A stretch of 64,000 bases of DNA, from the NCBI GenBank assembly GCA_015501055.1, contig JADNYV010000002.1:682001-746000 (forward strand), given 5' to 3'. Both the position numbers and the translations under genes were made by a program. This document shows positions 35,655 to 48,025 of the stretch, one piece after another. Under the pieces are notes generated by a model. The model worked only from the letters and a program-made list of their open reading frames with translations, had not been told where the DNA came from and did not search any database. Position 1 is the stretch's first letter; the number at the start of each line of letters is the position of its first letter. This DNA comes from Mucidula mucida. Taxonomy: Eukaryota; Basidiomycota; Agaricomycetes; Agaricales; Physalacriaceae.

Positions 35655-37127
35655 CTAAAATACAGCGCCACTACGAATACTAACAGATACTGCGCGCCCT
35701 ACTAGAATCTCTTCTGTCCATAGCACTTTCACATTACTTCTCACCTCTTTCTTGCTCTGTACCTTCTCAATTGATTCAAGAGCCTGTTCTCCCCTTTCCA
35801 CCAGTTGACAACAGATGCGGTCAAGTGTTGCTCTCACTGCCGTCTCGTTGTCAGGTGAGACCACATCTCTGCGACCGGCGAGTGTGTCCTTCCAAGCAGA
35901 TACATCGTCATCTGTAGCGCTTTCCTGTGCTAGATGATATAGTCTTAGTGCGGCGAGAACTCGAAATGACGGATAGGCTGATTCTCGAGTGACATGGAGG
36001 GTCCAGTCTCTAGCAGTTAATGAGACCTCAATTGCATGTTCGACTGCAAAATCGTACCCCCAATAGTTTTCCGCTTCCAAGGCCCTTTTCAGATAACTTG
36101 AATCAAGAAGCTCCTCGAGGATATCCGAAATATCGACCTCTCCATCCATCTCTCCAGCCTTGATTGACTCAGTTGATATCGAAAATCCATACTCTGTGAA
36201 CAACAAACGGTTCCCATGCGATCCATACTTGAGGAACACTTCACGATCGACGTCCAAATGCACTTCCGATGGTGATATAAACGACATTCCTCGCAGTGAT
36301 GGGCCTCCGTGCGCTTTGGATGGACGCGGGGACATATGTGGTAAATGAGAAGAGTGGTTTGCCATGTCTAATATTGGACACAAGGTCAGATTGTCAGGAT
36401 CTGACTGTTTGGATTTGAGGCGCAGATAAATGCCGCGGGTGTTGACGAGAAGGAGTTCAGTGTCGAATGCGTCGGACAGTCCATCAAATCTTTACCATTT
36501 AGCCATCCCCACAGGAAATTATTCTCTAACATGTTTAAGTTCTCAGCATCTTCTGTCTGGGTCATGATGAGCATTGAACTAATTATGGAGAGATAAGGAC
36601 TAACCAAGTATCGCCTAACCGCCTTCAAATCGACATCAAATCGGAGCGATAATTTCTGCATAGCTCTGGAAACGGATGGCGGCAAATATTGCAGAAGCTC
36701 CGCTTCCAGACAGTGCTTTTGTACCATCCACACCAACGGGTGAAAAGAAAAGTCTGCAGGCAGTACAGATATATAAGGTCCAAATTGAGGATCAGGTTTG
36801 CCAAAGCTCGGCCGATGAAGAGTAAGATGCATGGATATCAACTGAGTAGCGCTTAAGCCAGCGCGAGGATAGAGAGGCGAAAGTGTCTTCGCATTCAGCA
36901 GCGCTTCTGCCGGTACAGAGAACAATAGAGAGGAGGGAGAACACGCTTTCAAAGTGAAAAGGCCATATCCCGCTCCTAAGGAGGAGTGAGTAAATACGCT
37001 GTGCCACGGTTGGTATTAGGAATCTGACCTGCACATTTCCGGCGCTCTACCAGGAGACCATCGCAGGACGTATCCATACCTTTTGTTCTCAGCCATTGAA
37101 GCAAGCTGTCCCACGCCGCGTCCGACA
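35655..37127 (-). CDS. SET-domain protein lysine methyltransferase-like
   Basis: The start is at 37127 (MSDAAWDSLLQWLRTKGM). An intron before GAGYGLF gives the SET opening CAGAGYGLFTLKACSP. Then come PQFGPYISVLPADFSFHP, an in-frame 48-bp intron (36557-36604), NNFLWGWL, VNTRGIYLRL and the SET core CPILDMANHSS, which contains the NH motif. The family includes Rubisco LSMT-like and SETD3/SETD6-type enzymes, which usually methylate non-histone proteins. The C-terminal helical domain matches that plan. A frame change near 36480-36500 between NFLWGWLNG and the downstream frame is best repaired by one added base. The substrate is unknown. Confidence 0.85.
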
Positions 37128-37259
37128 TGGGAGTAGTGAAATAGAAATGCCGGGCGGCAAAGATCGAGTTGCATCAGATACGCTCTCTTTCCGTCAGCCT
37201 TTCGTGCTTCAGAAATCCATATATATATTCCTCGATCTCCGTGTAATCAGTATACAAAC

Positions 37260-38376
37260 ATGTCCGTCTTCAATGCCTCCCGTCTCCTGGGCAAGACCGT
37301 CATTGTGACTGGCGCTAGCTCTGGTATCGGCGCCGTAAGTTTCCAGCTTCATCCGGGTCGTGGGTGGTTACTGACTTGGGGGGCGACGATTGTAGGCAAC
37401 GGCCATTCTCTTTGCGAAGGTAATTGTACTCGGCCTCTGTCTATAACGTTACTCGAATTTCTAGGGTGGCTCAAATGTGATCCTCGTTGCTCGCCGTGCA
37501 GAGGCTCTCGCAAAGGTCAACGAAGCCTGTGTGTCTGCGCACAAGGAATCCGGCCTCCAACAGGGCGGCAAGTTCTCTAGCGTACAGCTAGATGTTTCTG
37601 ATAAGGCTCAAATCGCCACATTCTGGGATAAGGTCCCTGCTGACCTCCGTAATGTCGACGTTCTTGGTGAGCCATGACCATGTTGATAACGCTCTCCCTT
37701 GTTCACTGATTATCAAGTCAACAATGCCGGATTCGTACTGGGTGTCGAACATGTCGGCGACATCAAAAGCGAGGACATTGAGAGCATGTTCGCCACCAAC
37801 GTCTTTGGTTTGATTTCCATGACCCAACTTCTCCTCAAAGGTGCCCCTCCTTTCAAATCCACCTTTCCATATGTTCATTTTTGCACAGACTTCAAGGCCA
37901 GAAAGTCCGGCCACATTATTAACCTTGGATCTATTGCTGGTCTTGAACCGTACGCTGGAGGAAGCATATACACCGCGACAAAACACGCCGTACGCGCCTT
38001 TACGGGATCCATGCGCCGCGAGCTCGTCAACACACCTATCCGTGTGACAGAAGTTCAACCAGGTGCGCGTTTTCGCGTCATTTTCCATGTTCATTCCTCT
38101 GACATTACTTGAAGGAATGGTGGAGACCGAGTTCTCCATCGTCAGATACCGTGGGGATTCAGGGGCTGCCGCAAAAGTATATGAAGGTTTGCAACCGCGT
38201 ATGTTCTCTCTTTCAACGCCTTTTCTTTCCTAAAAGATTTCATAGTCACCGCTGCGGATATTGCTGAAGAAATAGTCTGGGCGGCATCTCGTCCACCGCA
38301 TGTCAACATCGCAGAAACTCTAGTGTTCCCGGTCAACCAAGCTAGTGCTACAATCAACTACCGTGGAAGTAAGTAG
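37260..38376 (+). CDS. Short-chain dehydrogenase/reductase, NADP-dependent YdfG-like
   Basis: This is a cytosolic oxidoreductase of the classical SDR family, similar in plan to yeast YMR226C, which oxidises hydroxy acids and serine analogues. Seven exons from 37260 restore the cofactor motif [20 protein letters not shown], the LVNNAGF motif, the catalytic Ser in [14 protein letters not shown] and the YTATK catalytic Tyr/Lys. The C-terminal part has [15 protein letters not shown] and [17 protein letters not shown], typical of this subgroup. A TATA-like run (ATATATATAT) lies about 30 bp before the start. The stop TAG is at 38374-38376. Confidence 0.95.
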
Positions 38377-38587
38377 ATAGTAGGCCAAGATCAGTGCAGC
38401 CAATGTAAGAAGAAAGATCGGCGCCCGGCTACCCCAATATTAACATTCATCGAGAAGTGTTCTCCCTCTCTCAAAGATGTATACAGCAAGTAAGTAGATT
38501 GTGGAATAGGAAGACACGCGCCAGCATAACAATGAGATAATGATAAGATACAACGAGCATCATTAGACGACTGTAAATTTCCCTATT
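38377..38587. other. Short intergenic region between convergent genes
   Basis: This stretch separates the SDR and disordered-protein stop codons. No gene is seen. Confidence 0.6.
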
Positions 38588-41500
38588 CTATGACTTCTTC
38601 TTCGTTCTCGAGCGCGTATTCCTGGCAGGCTCCACGACAGGCGGTGAAGGAAAGTCACTATCATAAACGATCTTCTTCACAATGACATTCTCCGGTACAA
38701 GGTCTTTCAACGGCGAAGAACTCTCCGTGACCAGGTTCCCTAGTTTATCCAGGGTCAAGGACTGGAAATACGATGTGAATACATGTAATCCAAGAGTGGA
38801 GAAGGAACAGCTTACTTTCGCAGCGGGTGCCAGGATACCTTTGACATTTGTTGTATTCTCCTTTGGAAGGTTATCCCGAAACTTGATCTCGTCCATAAAC
38901 AACGTCGTTTGGAGACCACGATCCCACTTGACACACTTCCCCTCTTTCTCCTCCACATCACCAAAGCGAGCCTTCTTCGAGGGCGGAGGTCGATCGGGAG
39001 TAACATAGTCCTCTTCGTCCCCAGGACCTCTCCGATGGCGGAGGGGACTACCCTCGACGTCAATGTCCCAGTCATCATCAAGACCATTCTCCTCAAGAGA
39101 CGCAGAATTTCTGCCGTCTGTGCTGGACCCGCCAGCTACCCTCTGCGCTCGTCTCTCCGCTCTCTGCGACCTCTGCCGTCCTCGTTCGTCCTGTTCCTTC
39201 TGCGACTTTGTCTTGACCTTCAGAATGGGACTATCAGGCCGAATACCCTCCTTCCTGACTACTTCTATCTCCAATTTCGCCGCTTGATACGCCTCGTTCC
39301 TCGCAGTGTTCGATTTGGTCATCGATGTCCATGCCGCAGGGGTCAAACCGCGGAAGAGACTAATCTCGGTACGAACAGCGGGCGGTTTGCGTTGTCGTGG
39401 CGGTGGTAGCTCTGACGCTGGTTTGGGAAACATATCAATGCTCGGAGTGATGGCACGACGGGTACGAGTCGTTCGACGCACAGCAGACGAACTCTCGCTT
39501 GGTTGAGGTATAGACGATTCGACTATGCTGGAACGAGGCTCGGGAAGATGCGGTTCAGTAGGCAGTGACGCAGATTGAGCAGATGCCCCTGCAGAGTTAC
39601 CCATTTCAGCAGTGTCCTCTACCGTGGGGGACGAATTAAGCCTTGAGGGCAAGGGTTTCAAGGGACTTGAGATATTTGGTACCGGTCTCAAGTTGCGTAT
39701 CTTCAAAGGAGATTGGGAATGTTCTTCAGCAGTGCTACGTTTCCGCTTTAAACTTGACGAGTCAATTTCCACCATGGCTTTCAGCTTGGGCACTGGCTTG
39801 GATGCGCCTGCTGTCGGTTTCTGTAAAAATAAGAAGATGAGCAACGTTCAATGTACAAACAGACGAGCCTACCGGTGCAGTAGAAAAGTCGACTTGTCGC
39901 ATCGGTAGTCTGGATTTATTAACATTAATAGACGAGGCAGGCCTGGCGTAGGGCTTTAGCCTGGGTATCTTGCTAGGGGTATGTTGTCGAAGAACGGACT
40001 TCTGCGGTTGAGGCTGCAGTGGCGGATCACTCGTGGGAGCTTCAGATGAGATCGGCATCGACACTTCAGCATCTTCTGGAATGGAGGTTGGTATTCGGGA
40101 ACGAGCTGGTAGTAGTGGGAATGGCAACGAGGGTATGGATGGCTCTGCCGATCCACTACGAACCAGAATTTTCGTCCGCGCCGTTGGGGAGGGTTCCATG
40201 GATCTACTACGCGTCGGTGAAGACGATGGCTTATCAAAGATAGATGTCTTCAGTGGCCGAGGTGTTGCCAATGAGTCGGCTGTGGGAGGAGGGCCGCGTC
40301 GAGCTGGACTATCCGTTGGCCGGATTTTCAATTTAAAGGATTGACCACCTGAAGCTTTGGTAGGCGAACGGAGATTGGCAATGGCTTCTTCAATGGGGAT
40401 TCTACGCGAAGGGGTCTGCGGATCGTCACGAAGAAGCGACCGCGTAGGTGATGCTGAACGGTCTCGTCTTGGACTGGGCAAACGATTAGGAGGACGTAAG
40501 GGAAGGCTTGACGCAGTAGCTGGTGTTGCGTCTGGTTTCGGGAAACGAAAGGGCAACGGAAGTGATGGCTCTGCTTCATTGACTTCAGGTAAGGGTGATG
40601 AGGTTTTCGAAGGAACGAGTGTACCCAAAAGGCCGACAGTACCTGGTGACAGAGAGTCCAGCGGTCTCCTCGGGGCACGCGCCGATTCCTTGAGTTGTGC
40701 CCTCAGAGGCGACATTTCTCTGCGCGCTACATCGAATTTAGGACGTGGGGTGGTCTCGGATGGGGCTACGTCGGCTCTTCCTTTCCCTTTATTCTTCAGC
40801 GGACTGATGGTTGGGAGTGGACTATCCAGCAAGCTCTTGCGAGGTCGACTAGATCTACGGACAGGTGTGTGTGGATCTTCCGTTGGAAGAGAGAATCGAC
40901 TGGACGATGGCATTGGTGAATCCAGCTCTGTCGGAATAAGGGAATCTGCGACATCCGCTTCTTCATCCGTCGTGTTTGGTTCCTCCCGCAGGTTGGCATC
41001 TACAAGCATTGGCGTTACTGAAGGAGAAGGGGGAAGTGGAATAATCGTGGGGTCTTGCGGTTGTGATGGCTCCTCTACGGTAAAGCAGAACGATGATTCT
41101 CTACTCGGTTGTTCAGAAAAGAGACTTGTAGGGTACACATTCGCGTCTTGCATCGGAGAGAGTGCTCCTTGAGGATAGCGGATTGGTACTGGCTGATGAA
41201 TCATGATTTCTGGGGCAGGCGATGTACCCTTGGATGGCGTGTCCGTTTGACTGTCGAGGCCGGGCTCTGTTGTTGAGTCAATGGGAAAGAAAGCAAGGGG
41301 CTTTTCAACCGCGTCGGGAGACTGGGGCGGGGGAGATGGATTTGTATGAGACCGCATGATGCGAGATGCAAGGACTGATGAAGGCTCTAGATACAAGATG
41401 AACAACGTTGAAACCAGCCTGCTTCCACGCACCATCGTTAACCTGCTCGTTGTCCGGTGTTATTGGACGCGATTGCAAATTTTCATCTTCCACATGTTCC

Positions 41501-41667
41501 TCTATCTCTGCTGCCGGTTCCGGTATGATTGGAGGCAACGGACTCGAAAATCGTGGTGAGCGCCTCAGCGGTGACGGAGACGGGGCCGGAGACGGCGGCA
41601 GCGGCAAGGCTCCCTGCTCCGCAGTAAGTTGTGCGCGCTGTGGTGTAAGTAAAGCGTCGTCGGCCAT
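38588..41667 (-). CDS. Large intrinsically disordered, Ser/Pro-rich protein
   Basis: The start is likely at 41667 (MADDALLTPQRAQLTAEQGA). The protein of about 1,000 residues has little hydrophobic core. Pro, Ser and Arg repeats such as SPLRRSPRFSS, TPVRRSSRPRKSLLDSP and SPSRPTR-like stretches suggest many CDK-type phosphosites. Only the last quarter looks folded or conserved: LFRGLTPAAWTSMTKSNTAR, KCVKWDRGLQTTLFMD and NTTNVKGILAPAAK, followed by LTLDKLGNLVTES. A 54-bp stop-free intron (38762-38815) lies in that block. A splice or frame change near 41,385 is unresolved. Basic, Ser/Pro-rich features suggest a nuclear or chromosome protein; the family is not recognised. Confidence 0.7.
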
Positions 41668-41814
41668 GACCACCAGGCATGCAAGTTTAGAGCGGTGGCA
41701 AACGATGATGGCAATACTCAACCAACGCGGTACACGTGATCATTCTATTTCTCTTCTGCTGCGCACTCTTTCTAGCAAAATACACGAAAGCAAGCCACAA
41801 AACCGCTTTAACCT

Positions 41815-43487
41815 TCATCTCCGTCTGTCTCGCTCACGGCTGTTCGCTGGCAATGGCGAATAGCTGCGACGGCTCCAACTCCCGTTGCTTTTCCCGCTGC
41901 GGTTTTCCGACGACGAGACGCGAGAAGACGCACGCTTAGAATGCGCTTCCGATAATCCAGAATACTTAATACGAGTATCGTTTCTCGTCTCGCATCCCGT
42001 TTCATCTCGAGAGCTGGCGCCCCGATGGGTGTGTCCTCCATTGGACTGCAACGAAACATCCATCCCCGTAGCTGGAGCAGCAGCCGATGGTTTAGTATGT
42101 AGCATGAATTTCAACTAGGTCATTCAGTACGTATTTCATCCACGACCGAAGAAACCCTCACCTCATTATTTTCCCTCGTCAGAGTATAAATAGAAGCCAT
42201 CTGTTGATCTAGCTTCAGTTTCATCTCCTGCAAAATATCTTCGTTGGACGTCAAAGCTCGCTTTTTCGTGTCGAGTTTACGTCGTTTATCAAAGACACTG
42301 TCCTCGTCATTTTCCCGTGGTCTTTTCGAAACGTTCGAGACGTTATTCTGCATGCCGCCGATGTATCTGGGCAACCCTGGTATGCGCGACACAGCCGCGT
42401 TCACGGCGGTTTCCACCTTTGCATCGAGCGTCCCTATGGCTTCCTGAAGGGAGGCATTAATGACGCTCCCAACCTCCTTGGTCACAGCAGAAAATATTTC
42501 CTGCCAGATCTTCCCAATAGCATCAAGATCCTGGTCAAGGTTGTTCTTAATGTGGGCATGATTAAGGAGTATCTCGGCGAGGTTGGGGGCTACGGCGGCA
42601 GCCGCTGAATTGGACACTTTGGAAAGCGTCGCAGAAATTTCCGTGTACGTCTGCAGTTTCTTTTCCTGTCTATCGTATTCAGATGTCATGTCAAGGACAT
42701 GACTTGAGATTCTGCAGCTCAAAATCAGTATCATCATTGGTTGCAGAACGGCCGATGAACTTACTGGGCTAAACCTTGAAAGAGCTCTACCATTTTCTTC
42801 GATGTTTCACTCGTCACCGCATATGCGGGGGCCAATTCAAAGTGTTCTTTATCATTCTGTAAATTGGACGCCGACGAAGATGTATGCGCGCCGGCATTTA
42901 ACGCGTCCTGCAGGATTCACTTGTCAATAATGAGTGGAACAACTTGACGAAATTCACCTTGGCCTCAAACGTTTCAACGGCACCGTTCACGCGATCCAAT
43001 AGACGTTTCCCCGAGTGATTAGCTTGTGGGGTACCCGAATCATCCTGTAAGCGACGCTTGGGATCGGGATCACCAGCAAGGATATGGATATCGTCGGTCT
43101 CCTCCTCCTTGCACCTGCGAAAGAGGTCTTCCTGTGACACAAGCGGAGGACCGTAGCGAGCTTTAGGCGGCGATGACGCGTCTCTCTTAGAGTAACCCCC
43201 GGAAAACTTCTTGCTGGGCGGTTGCGTCTTGGGCTGCGCGGTATATTTGCGTCCCGGCCAATGTGCATCAGATGGATGCACGAAACTGGCCAAAAGTGAA
43301 TGAAAGGGCGCGTCCGGGACAACGGCACACAAGTCTTACCGACAGCGGTCACCCTCTCTACAGCTGGGATTCAGAGGCGTGCCGTCGTCGTCGAAGTACT
43401 GGCAAGACTTGGAGTTGGGTACATACGAACAACATCAAGACGTACGCGACATTGATATTTCTTGTAGACTTTGTTGTTTCCCGTCAT
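41815..43487 (-). CDS. CCCH zinc-finger protein with coiled coil and Arg/Ser-rich tail
   Basis: The start at 43487 (MTGNNKVYKKYQCR) is followed by an intron at 43408-43445. The second exon forms a C-x13-C-x5-C-x3-H finger (CQYFDDDGTPLNPSCREGDR, then CRFVH), the type that binds RNA. The middle has a Lys/Pro-rich linker (KYTAQPKTQPPSKKF) and a long helix (EYDRQEKKLQTYTEISATLS). Then comes a helical part around IWQEIFSAVTKEVGSVINAS. The C-terminus is SR-like and ends SRERDRRR. Introns join FEAK to DALNAG and GLAQ to ISSHVLD. A nuclear RNA role is likely from these features but is inference. Confidence 0.78.
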
Positions 43488-44004
43488 TATGGGAACGGGC
43501 ACCAGAGTGGAGCGAGATGCTAGTCGAAAAGAAAGTGGTGTCGATGGTTTGGCGCAGATCTCAAAGAAGCCCCCCAGTAAACGTGACTTGACTAGACTGA
43601 CAGGCCTTCGCGATTAGCTCCCTCTGCTTCAAGTTCTCAGCTATTCGACATATGGACCCTCCTCGCCAAGCAGTCATCTGTTTTTGAAACGCATTGAATA
43701 GCTTCTTCAACGTGTTTCTTACTTGAACAATACTGCACGTTCACCTCGCGCTCTAGACAAAATTCTACCGAGTTCTCGTTGATTAAGCGGATCCTATCTC
43801 CGGCAATCACTTAAGCGCAATCTCTCACCATCATCTTGTCCCTTTTGCTCTGCTTGTTGTCGTTGCTTTGCTCTTCGTCGCGTCTCGGCCAGTGATCGTG
43901 CATCTCATTATGCCCGAGTCAGGGAAGTTCCCCCCAAAGATCTCATCAAAACATCTGCCACTTGCGCACTCGGTAACGTACACCCAACCTTCTAGCCGAC
44001 CGTC
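43488..44004. other. Intergenic region between divergent genes
   Basis: This 517-bp stretch holds the promoters of the CCCH and alpha/beta-hydrolase genes. I see no gene or repeat. Confidence 0.6.
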
Positions 44005-45784
44005 ATGGCCAGCTGGGAGCGCCTCTTCGATCTGCCCACCGTGACACTCTTTGCTCTTGCTGTAACCGCGATCACCTTCATTTTCTCACCCAAACACGTT
44101 TCTTCGATCGTCGTGTTTCCTAGGGTGCCTTCTCACGTCACTCTGAAAAAGCCTGGGGAACAGAATGGGAGCACTGTAACAACTCAAGAGGCTATCGTTA
44201 CCTGTTGCAAGAGCCTGTTTGAAAAGTATCGGGCGCCTTGGTGGCTCTTCAAGTATGTGCCAAACTGCGCTGTCAACTCAGCCCCCTCGTTTTCTGATTG
44301 CATGTCTTATCAAGCGGACACCTGCAGACCATATATTGTGTCATAGGCGACTTTTCTCGCGTAGATCAGATGAAATATAGAAGGTACTTTCGGCCTATGT
44401 ACATTGCGCAATCTCTAGTATAGAGTTCTGAACCATCTCCTCTAGGCAGCTTATACGCCTAACGGACGGAGGCACTCTGTACGCTTTGGTTCTTCTTCTG
44501 TCATTTCGGCGATATAACCCTCCTATAGAGGCCTTGATTTTGCCCCAACCAATGATTTGGATCTAGACGATGATACACCTATTGTTGTAGTGCAGCATGG
44601 CTTGACAGGTGGTAAACGACTATTCTTACGCCACTGCTTCCTCCACCAATGTTATTCAAGGTTCTTATGAGTCCTATGTTAGAGCCGTGCTACGCCCTGT
44701 TTGTACTCCGGTTGAACAGGGCGGTCTAGGCTATCGTGCGGTGGTTGTTAACTTTCGTGGCTGTAAGTCCTCTCACAGGTAATCATTTTGATGACCATCT
44801 TATCAACGACGCATCTCGACAGGTGCCGGAGTACCTGTTACAACACCTCGACTATTCTCTGCTGGAGGAACAGATGACCTCCGTCAAGCTTTGATGTACA
44901 TCTCGCGATTATATCCCAACGCCCCACTCCTGGGACTCGGTTTCTCCTTGGGCGCAAATGTCATGACACGATATCTTGCCGAAGAGGGACATCGCTCGAG
45001 ACTTAATTCTGCTTGCATTCTCGCATGTGTGAGTGATCATAGTAGTCTCATGTTGCCAATTTCCACCGTTCATTCATTCACATTTAGCCCTGGGACCTTT
45101 TCTTGAACGATAATATGTATGAAACTGGTCTAGTTTGACAAACTTTGATTAATGCTCCACAGAATTAGCAGCCGCTGGCTAACCCGAGAGCTCTACGCGA
45201 AGGGCATGGGAGGCAACTTACTGGCACTTGTGAAACGCCATCAAGACGTTCTATTGCACGAACCCGAGCATGCGTTTGCAAAGGCAGTCCTTTCCCTATT
45301 GTCCATGAAGAGTCCAACGATCCGCGACTACCACCAAACCTTTGGTCGCTTTGATGGACCCCCTCCACTCTTCCCATTCCCATCGGCGGCAGATTACTAC
45401 AAAGGCATGTCTAGCTACCAGGTCATTGGTGATATCAAGGTGCCCTTCTTGTCGATCAACGCATTGGACGACCCTATCGTTCAACACGTTCCCTTGCACG
45501 GTGGCGATAATGGTCTAGTTACAATGGCTTTGACCCCTGGCGGCGGACATCTCGGTTGGTTCCAGTCACAATCAAGCCGCTGGACAACTAGGCCTGTATT
45601 GGAATGGCTCCAGTTGGTTGGAGAGAAGATGGAAGATGTTCGTCGGGATTCTCGACCCTTGGTACTGGATTCTGAAGGATGGATTAGAGAACACGGGGTC
45701 CAGGAATTGGGGTGCAAACCCGTAGCCGGAGGGGTGATTATAGACGGCAACGGCGGAGAAGCGGGCACTCTGCAAGGCTTGTAA
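44005..45784 (+). CDS. Alpha/beta hydrolase, ABHD1/ABHD3-EEB1-like
   Basis: The family holds lipid esterases and acyltransferases, often at the ER or lipid droplets. The start is MASWERLFDLPTVTLFALAV at 44005, with a membrane anchor at about residues 12-30. Splicing restores NGHLQTIYCVIGD, IVVVQHGLTGGSYESYVRAV, VVVNFRGC and the nucleophile elbow LGLGFSLGANVMTRYLAEEG (GxSxG). The acid is Asp in INALDDPIV and the base is His in GGGHLGWFQ, so the triad is complete. The family-specific NGHLQT segment supports the call. The C-terminal extension is Gly-rich. About seven introns. The 3' end is convergent with the GIR2-like gene. Confidence 0.92.
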
Positions 45785-45849
45785 GAATGATGTACACACA
45801 AGGGAAATACAGTGTCTGGTTGTAACAATGTTTACAGTGCCACATTCAT

Positions 45850-46895
45850 CTAATCACTGTCGCTGAATGTAACGCGCTCGTCTTCGTCTTCATCTTCATC
45901 GCGCTGAGATCTGTCATACTGGCTAATATCGACGGAGACAGTTCCCTCTTCCAAAAGAGTCTCTTCTTCTAGATTTCGGTTCTTCTCGAAGAGTTGTCTC
46001 CCTAAAAGACACGATCAAAGCTCGGACATGGCGTGTTGAACACAAGGAGAGAGACACCCTCACCAGATAGACGCGCAGTTATCCTTTTCCATTCTTCACG
46101 CTCCTTTGTGGACAGTCCTAGTAATCGGTCCGATTCCTCGCGCTGTTTTCGTTTCGCCTGCTCAGCGTCGAATTTGGCTTTCCATGCCTTGAATGATTCG
46201 AGGGTGACTGGAGTGCCGCGGGTTCTGGCCTCCTCTGCCTGTATCGGATATGAAGTGGTGACACGGTGATGGAGAGCGATAAGATTCGCACCTCGAGGGC
46301 CAGCCGTTCTTTTTCAACCTCTTCCTTTTCGTGCAGCTCGGCCCTTGAGCGGACCAGAGCGGAAAGCTGTTCACGCAAATGGGAGACTAGAGTGAAAGTC
46401 ATTGCCATTCCGAGATTTTCTTCTCCCTAGCTCAAGCGTGAACCGCGAGCAGGTGGACAGTGGGAAGAGCTGCGCACGACACTATTGAGTTCTGAAAGCA
46501 GTTTCGAGACTTCATAGTCCGTTAGAGTGCCCTCGTCGGAGTCAAGAGATAGAGTGGGGAGCGTGTCCGGATAACCATCGGGGTAGGAGACGCGGAGAGT
46601 TACCCTTACTTTGCAACGGTTCATTCACCACAAGTCAAGACCAAGAGAAAGCATACGAGGATCGGCGCCGTCGACAAGATCGTCCGGCTCAGCATCAATG
46701 ACCACATCCTTTTCGGAAAGTTCTTGTTGAGCCTTAGATGGAAAACACGACCACAAGGCCAATGGGACTGACTGGTGAGCTCTGTCGGGTAGATGGATTC
46801 GAGACCTGTATATGGTGGATCAATGGCTAGAATACAATTAAATAAAAGGAGAAAAGCAAGACCTCGAACTCTTCGAGTAGAATGTCGGAGGACAT
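45850..46895 (-). CDS. RWD-domain protein, GIR2/RWDD1-like
   Basis: GIR2 binds the GCN1/RBG2 system and modulates translation in stress. The start is likely MSSDILLEEFE at 46895. The RWD domain continues with LESIYPTELT, ELSEKDVVIDAEPDD and RVTLRVSYPDGYPDTLPTLS (the YPxxYPD-type RWD core). After it comes a long charged helix (ELHEKEEVEKERLALE, SFKAWKAKFDAEQAKRKQRE) and an acidic end (DEDEDEDERVTFSDSD). The first splice (GAG..GTCTTG to ..ACAG) is not perfectly in frame and may hide another missing base. The start codon is only 44 bp from that of bS21m on the other strand. Confidence 0.85.
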
Positions 46896-46939
46896 CAGCG
46901 ATCAGGGTGAGGGACGACGACCAAACAAGGACCAACGGC

Positions 46940-47556
46940 ATGTCCATCCTGTTGCAGCTCGTCAAGCCCAGCGTCCGGCTTGTGCAGCGGCGCGCCATTC
47001 CTGTGTCGGTGCACGCTCCAAGGACCGCGTATAGCACTGCTAATGGGCCCAACGCTTTTGACACCATCATGACCACCGAAAAAGGTCCAGAGGTGGCCGA
47101 CACCGCTCTTCCGCAGGGCGCAGACGCCCCGAAAGAACCGATTCATTGGACAGAATACAAATGGTCCGAAATGTCCCGAAATGCATTCACTTCGCTCAAA
47201 GCGAAACCAGTACCCGATGCATTCACAGGTAAGTCAGCATAAATGTATGTACCCTTGCACCATCGCTGATCAAGGACAGGTCGGAATGTCAGAATCAACA
47301 ATAGCAATGTGCTTGCGGCGTTCGCCAAGCTGTCTGGTGTGCTCAAGACTAACAACGTCATGTACGAGCTGAGAAAGACCAAACGGCACGAGAAAAAGGG
47401 TGTCAAAAGGCGGCGACTGGAGAGCGAGACGTGGCGCAGAGTATTCGCGCACGAGGCAAGCGGGTGCTTTCAAGCGGCGCACAGGCTACTGACATGTTTG
47501 AGCAGGTCCGTAGGAACGTCCAGCTGGTCGCGAAAATTCGCAGTCGCGGAGCATAA
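46940..47556 (+). CDS. MRP21: Mitochondrial ribosomal protein bS21m
   Basis: This is a small-subunit protein of the mitochondrial ribosome. The start is MSILLQLVKPSVRLVQRRAI at 46940, an Arg-rich presequence. The linker is variable. The conserved C-terminal block reads SNVLAAFAKLSGVLKTNNVM, KTKRHEKKGVKRRRLESETW and RRVFAHEVRRNVQLVAKIRS before RGA and the stop TAA at 47554-47556. The first intron starts at TTCACAG near 47229. The second (47456-47505) has a GC donor (GAG, then GCAAGC) and an AG acceptor; skipping it is needed to join FAHE to VRRNVQ. Confidence 0.92.
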
Positions 47557-48025
47557 TTCTGTATATTCTGAGCTAATGCAAAGTCGAGCTAATGTTATTT
47601 CGTGTTCAAACCGATCATAGCGCATGAGGCTAGCCTTCAGTGCATCACCGTTTGCTGTCTGCATCACAGTTTGCCGTCTTCTTGTCACTTATCGATCTTC
47701 TCTCTCTCTACATCACCCCCCGCACCTCGTGTTTTCCTTGCTGCTGCACATTCTGTTTGACCTTGGCGGCGCCCAACTACCTGCTGGCAGCTCACACGGC
47801 CAGGGGCGAGGCCCAACACGCTCATATCTCTAAACTGGTTCAACCTTTCCATTATCAGCACCCTTCGTATCCCACGGCCTTTCCCGAAGCCTCACACGCA
47901 CTATGTTTGCTTTGAACGAGGCTGGCACGCACCGTCTTATAAGGTAGACATTGACTCCGTTGCAGGACCACCCTTGAAATTCGCGCCACTCGCCGCCATT
48001 ACCGCCCCTCCTCTCCGCTTCCAAG
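47557..48025. other. Intergenic region
   Basis: Short open frames here (for example 47640-47915) have no convincing protein features. Pyrimidine-rich runs before 48026 suggest a promoter for the small Cys/His-rich gene. Confidence 0.5.
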
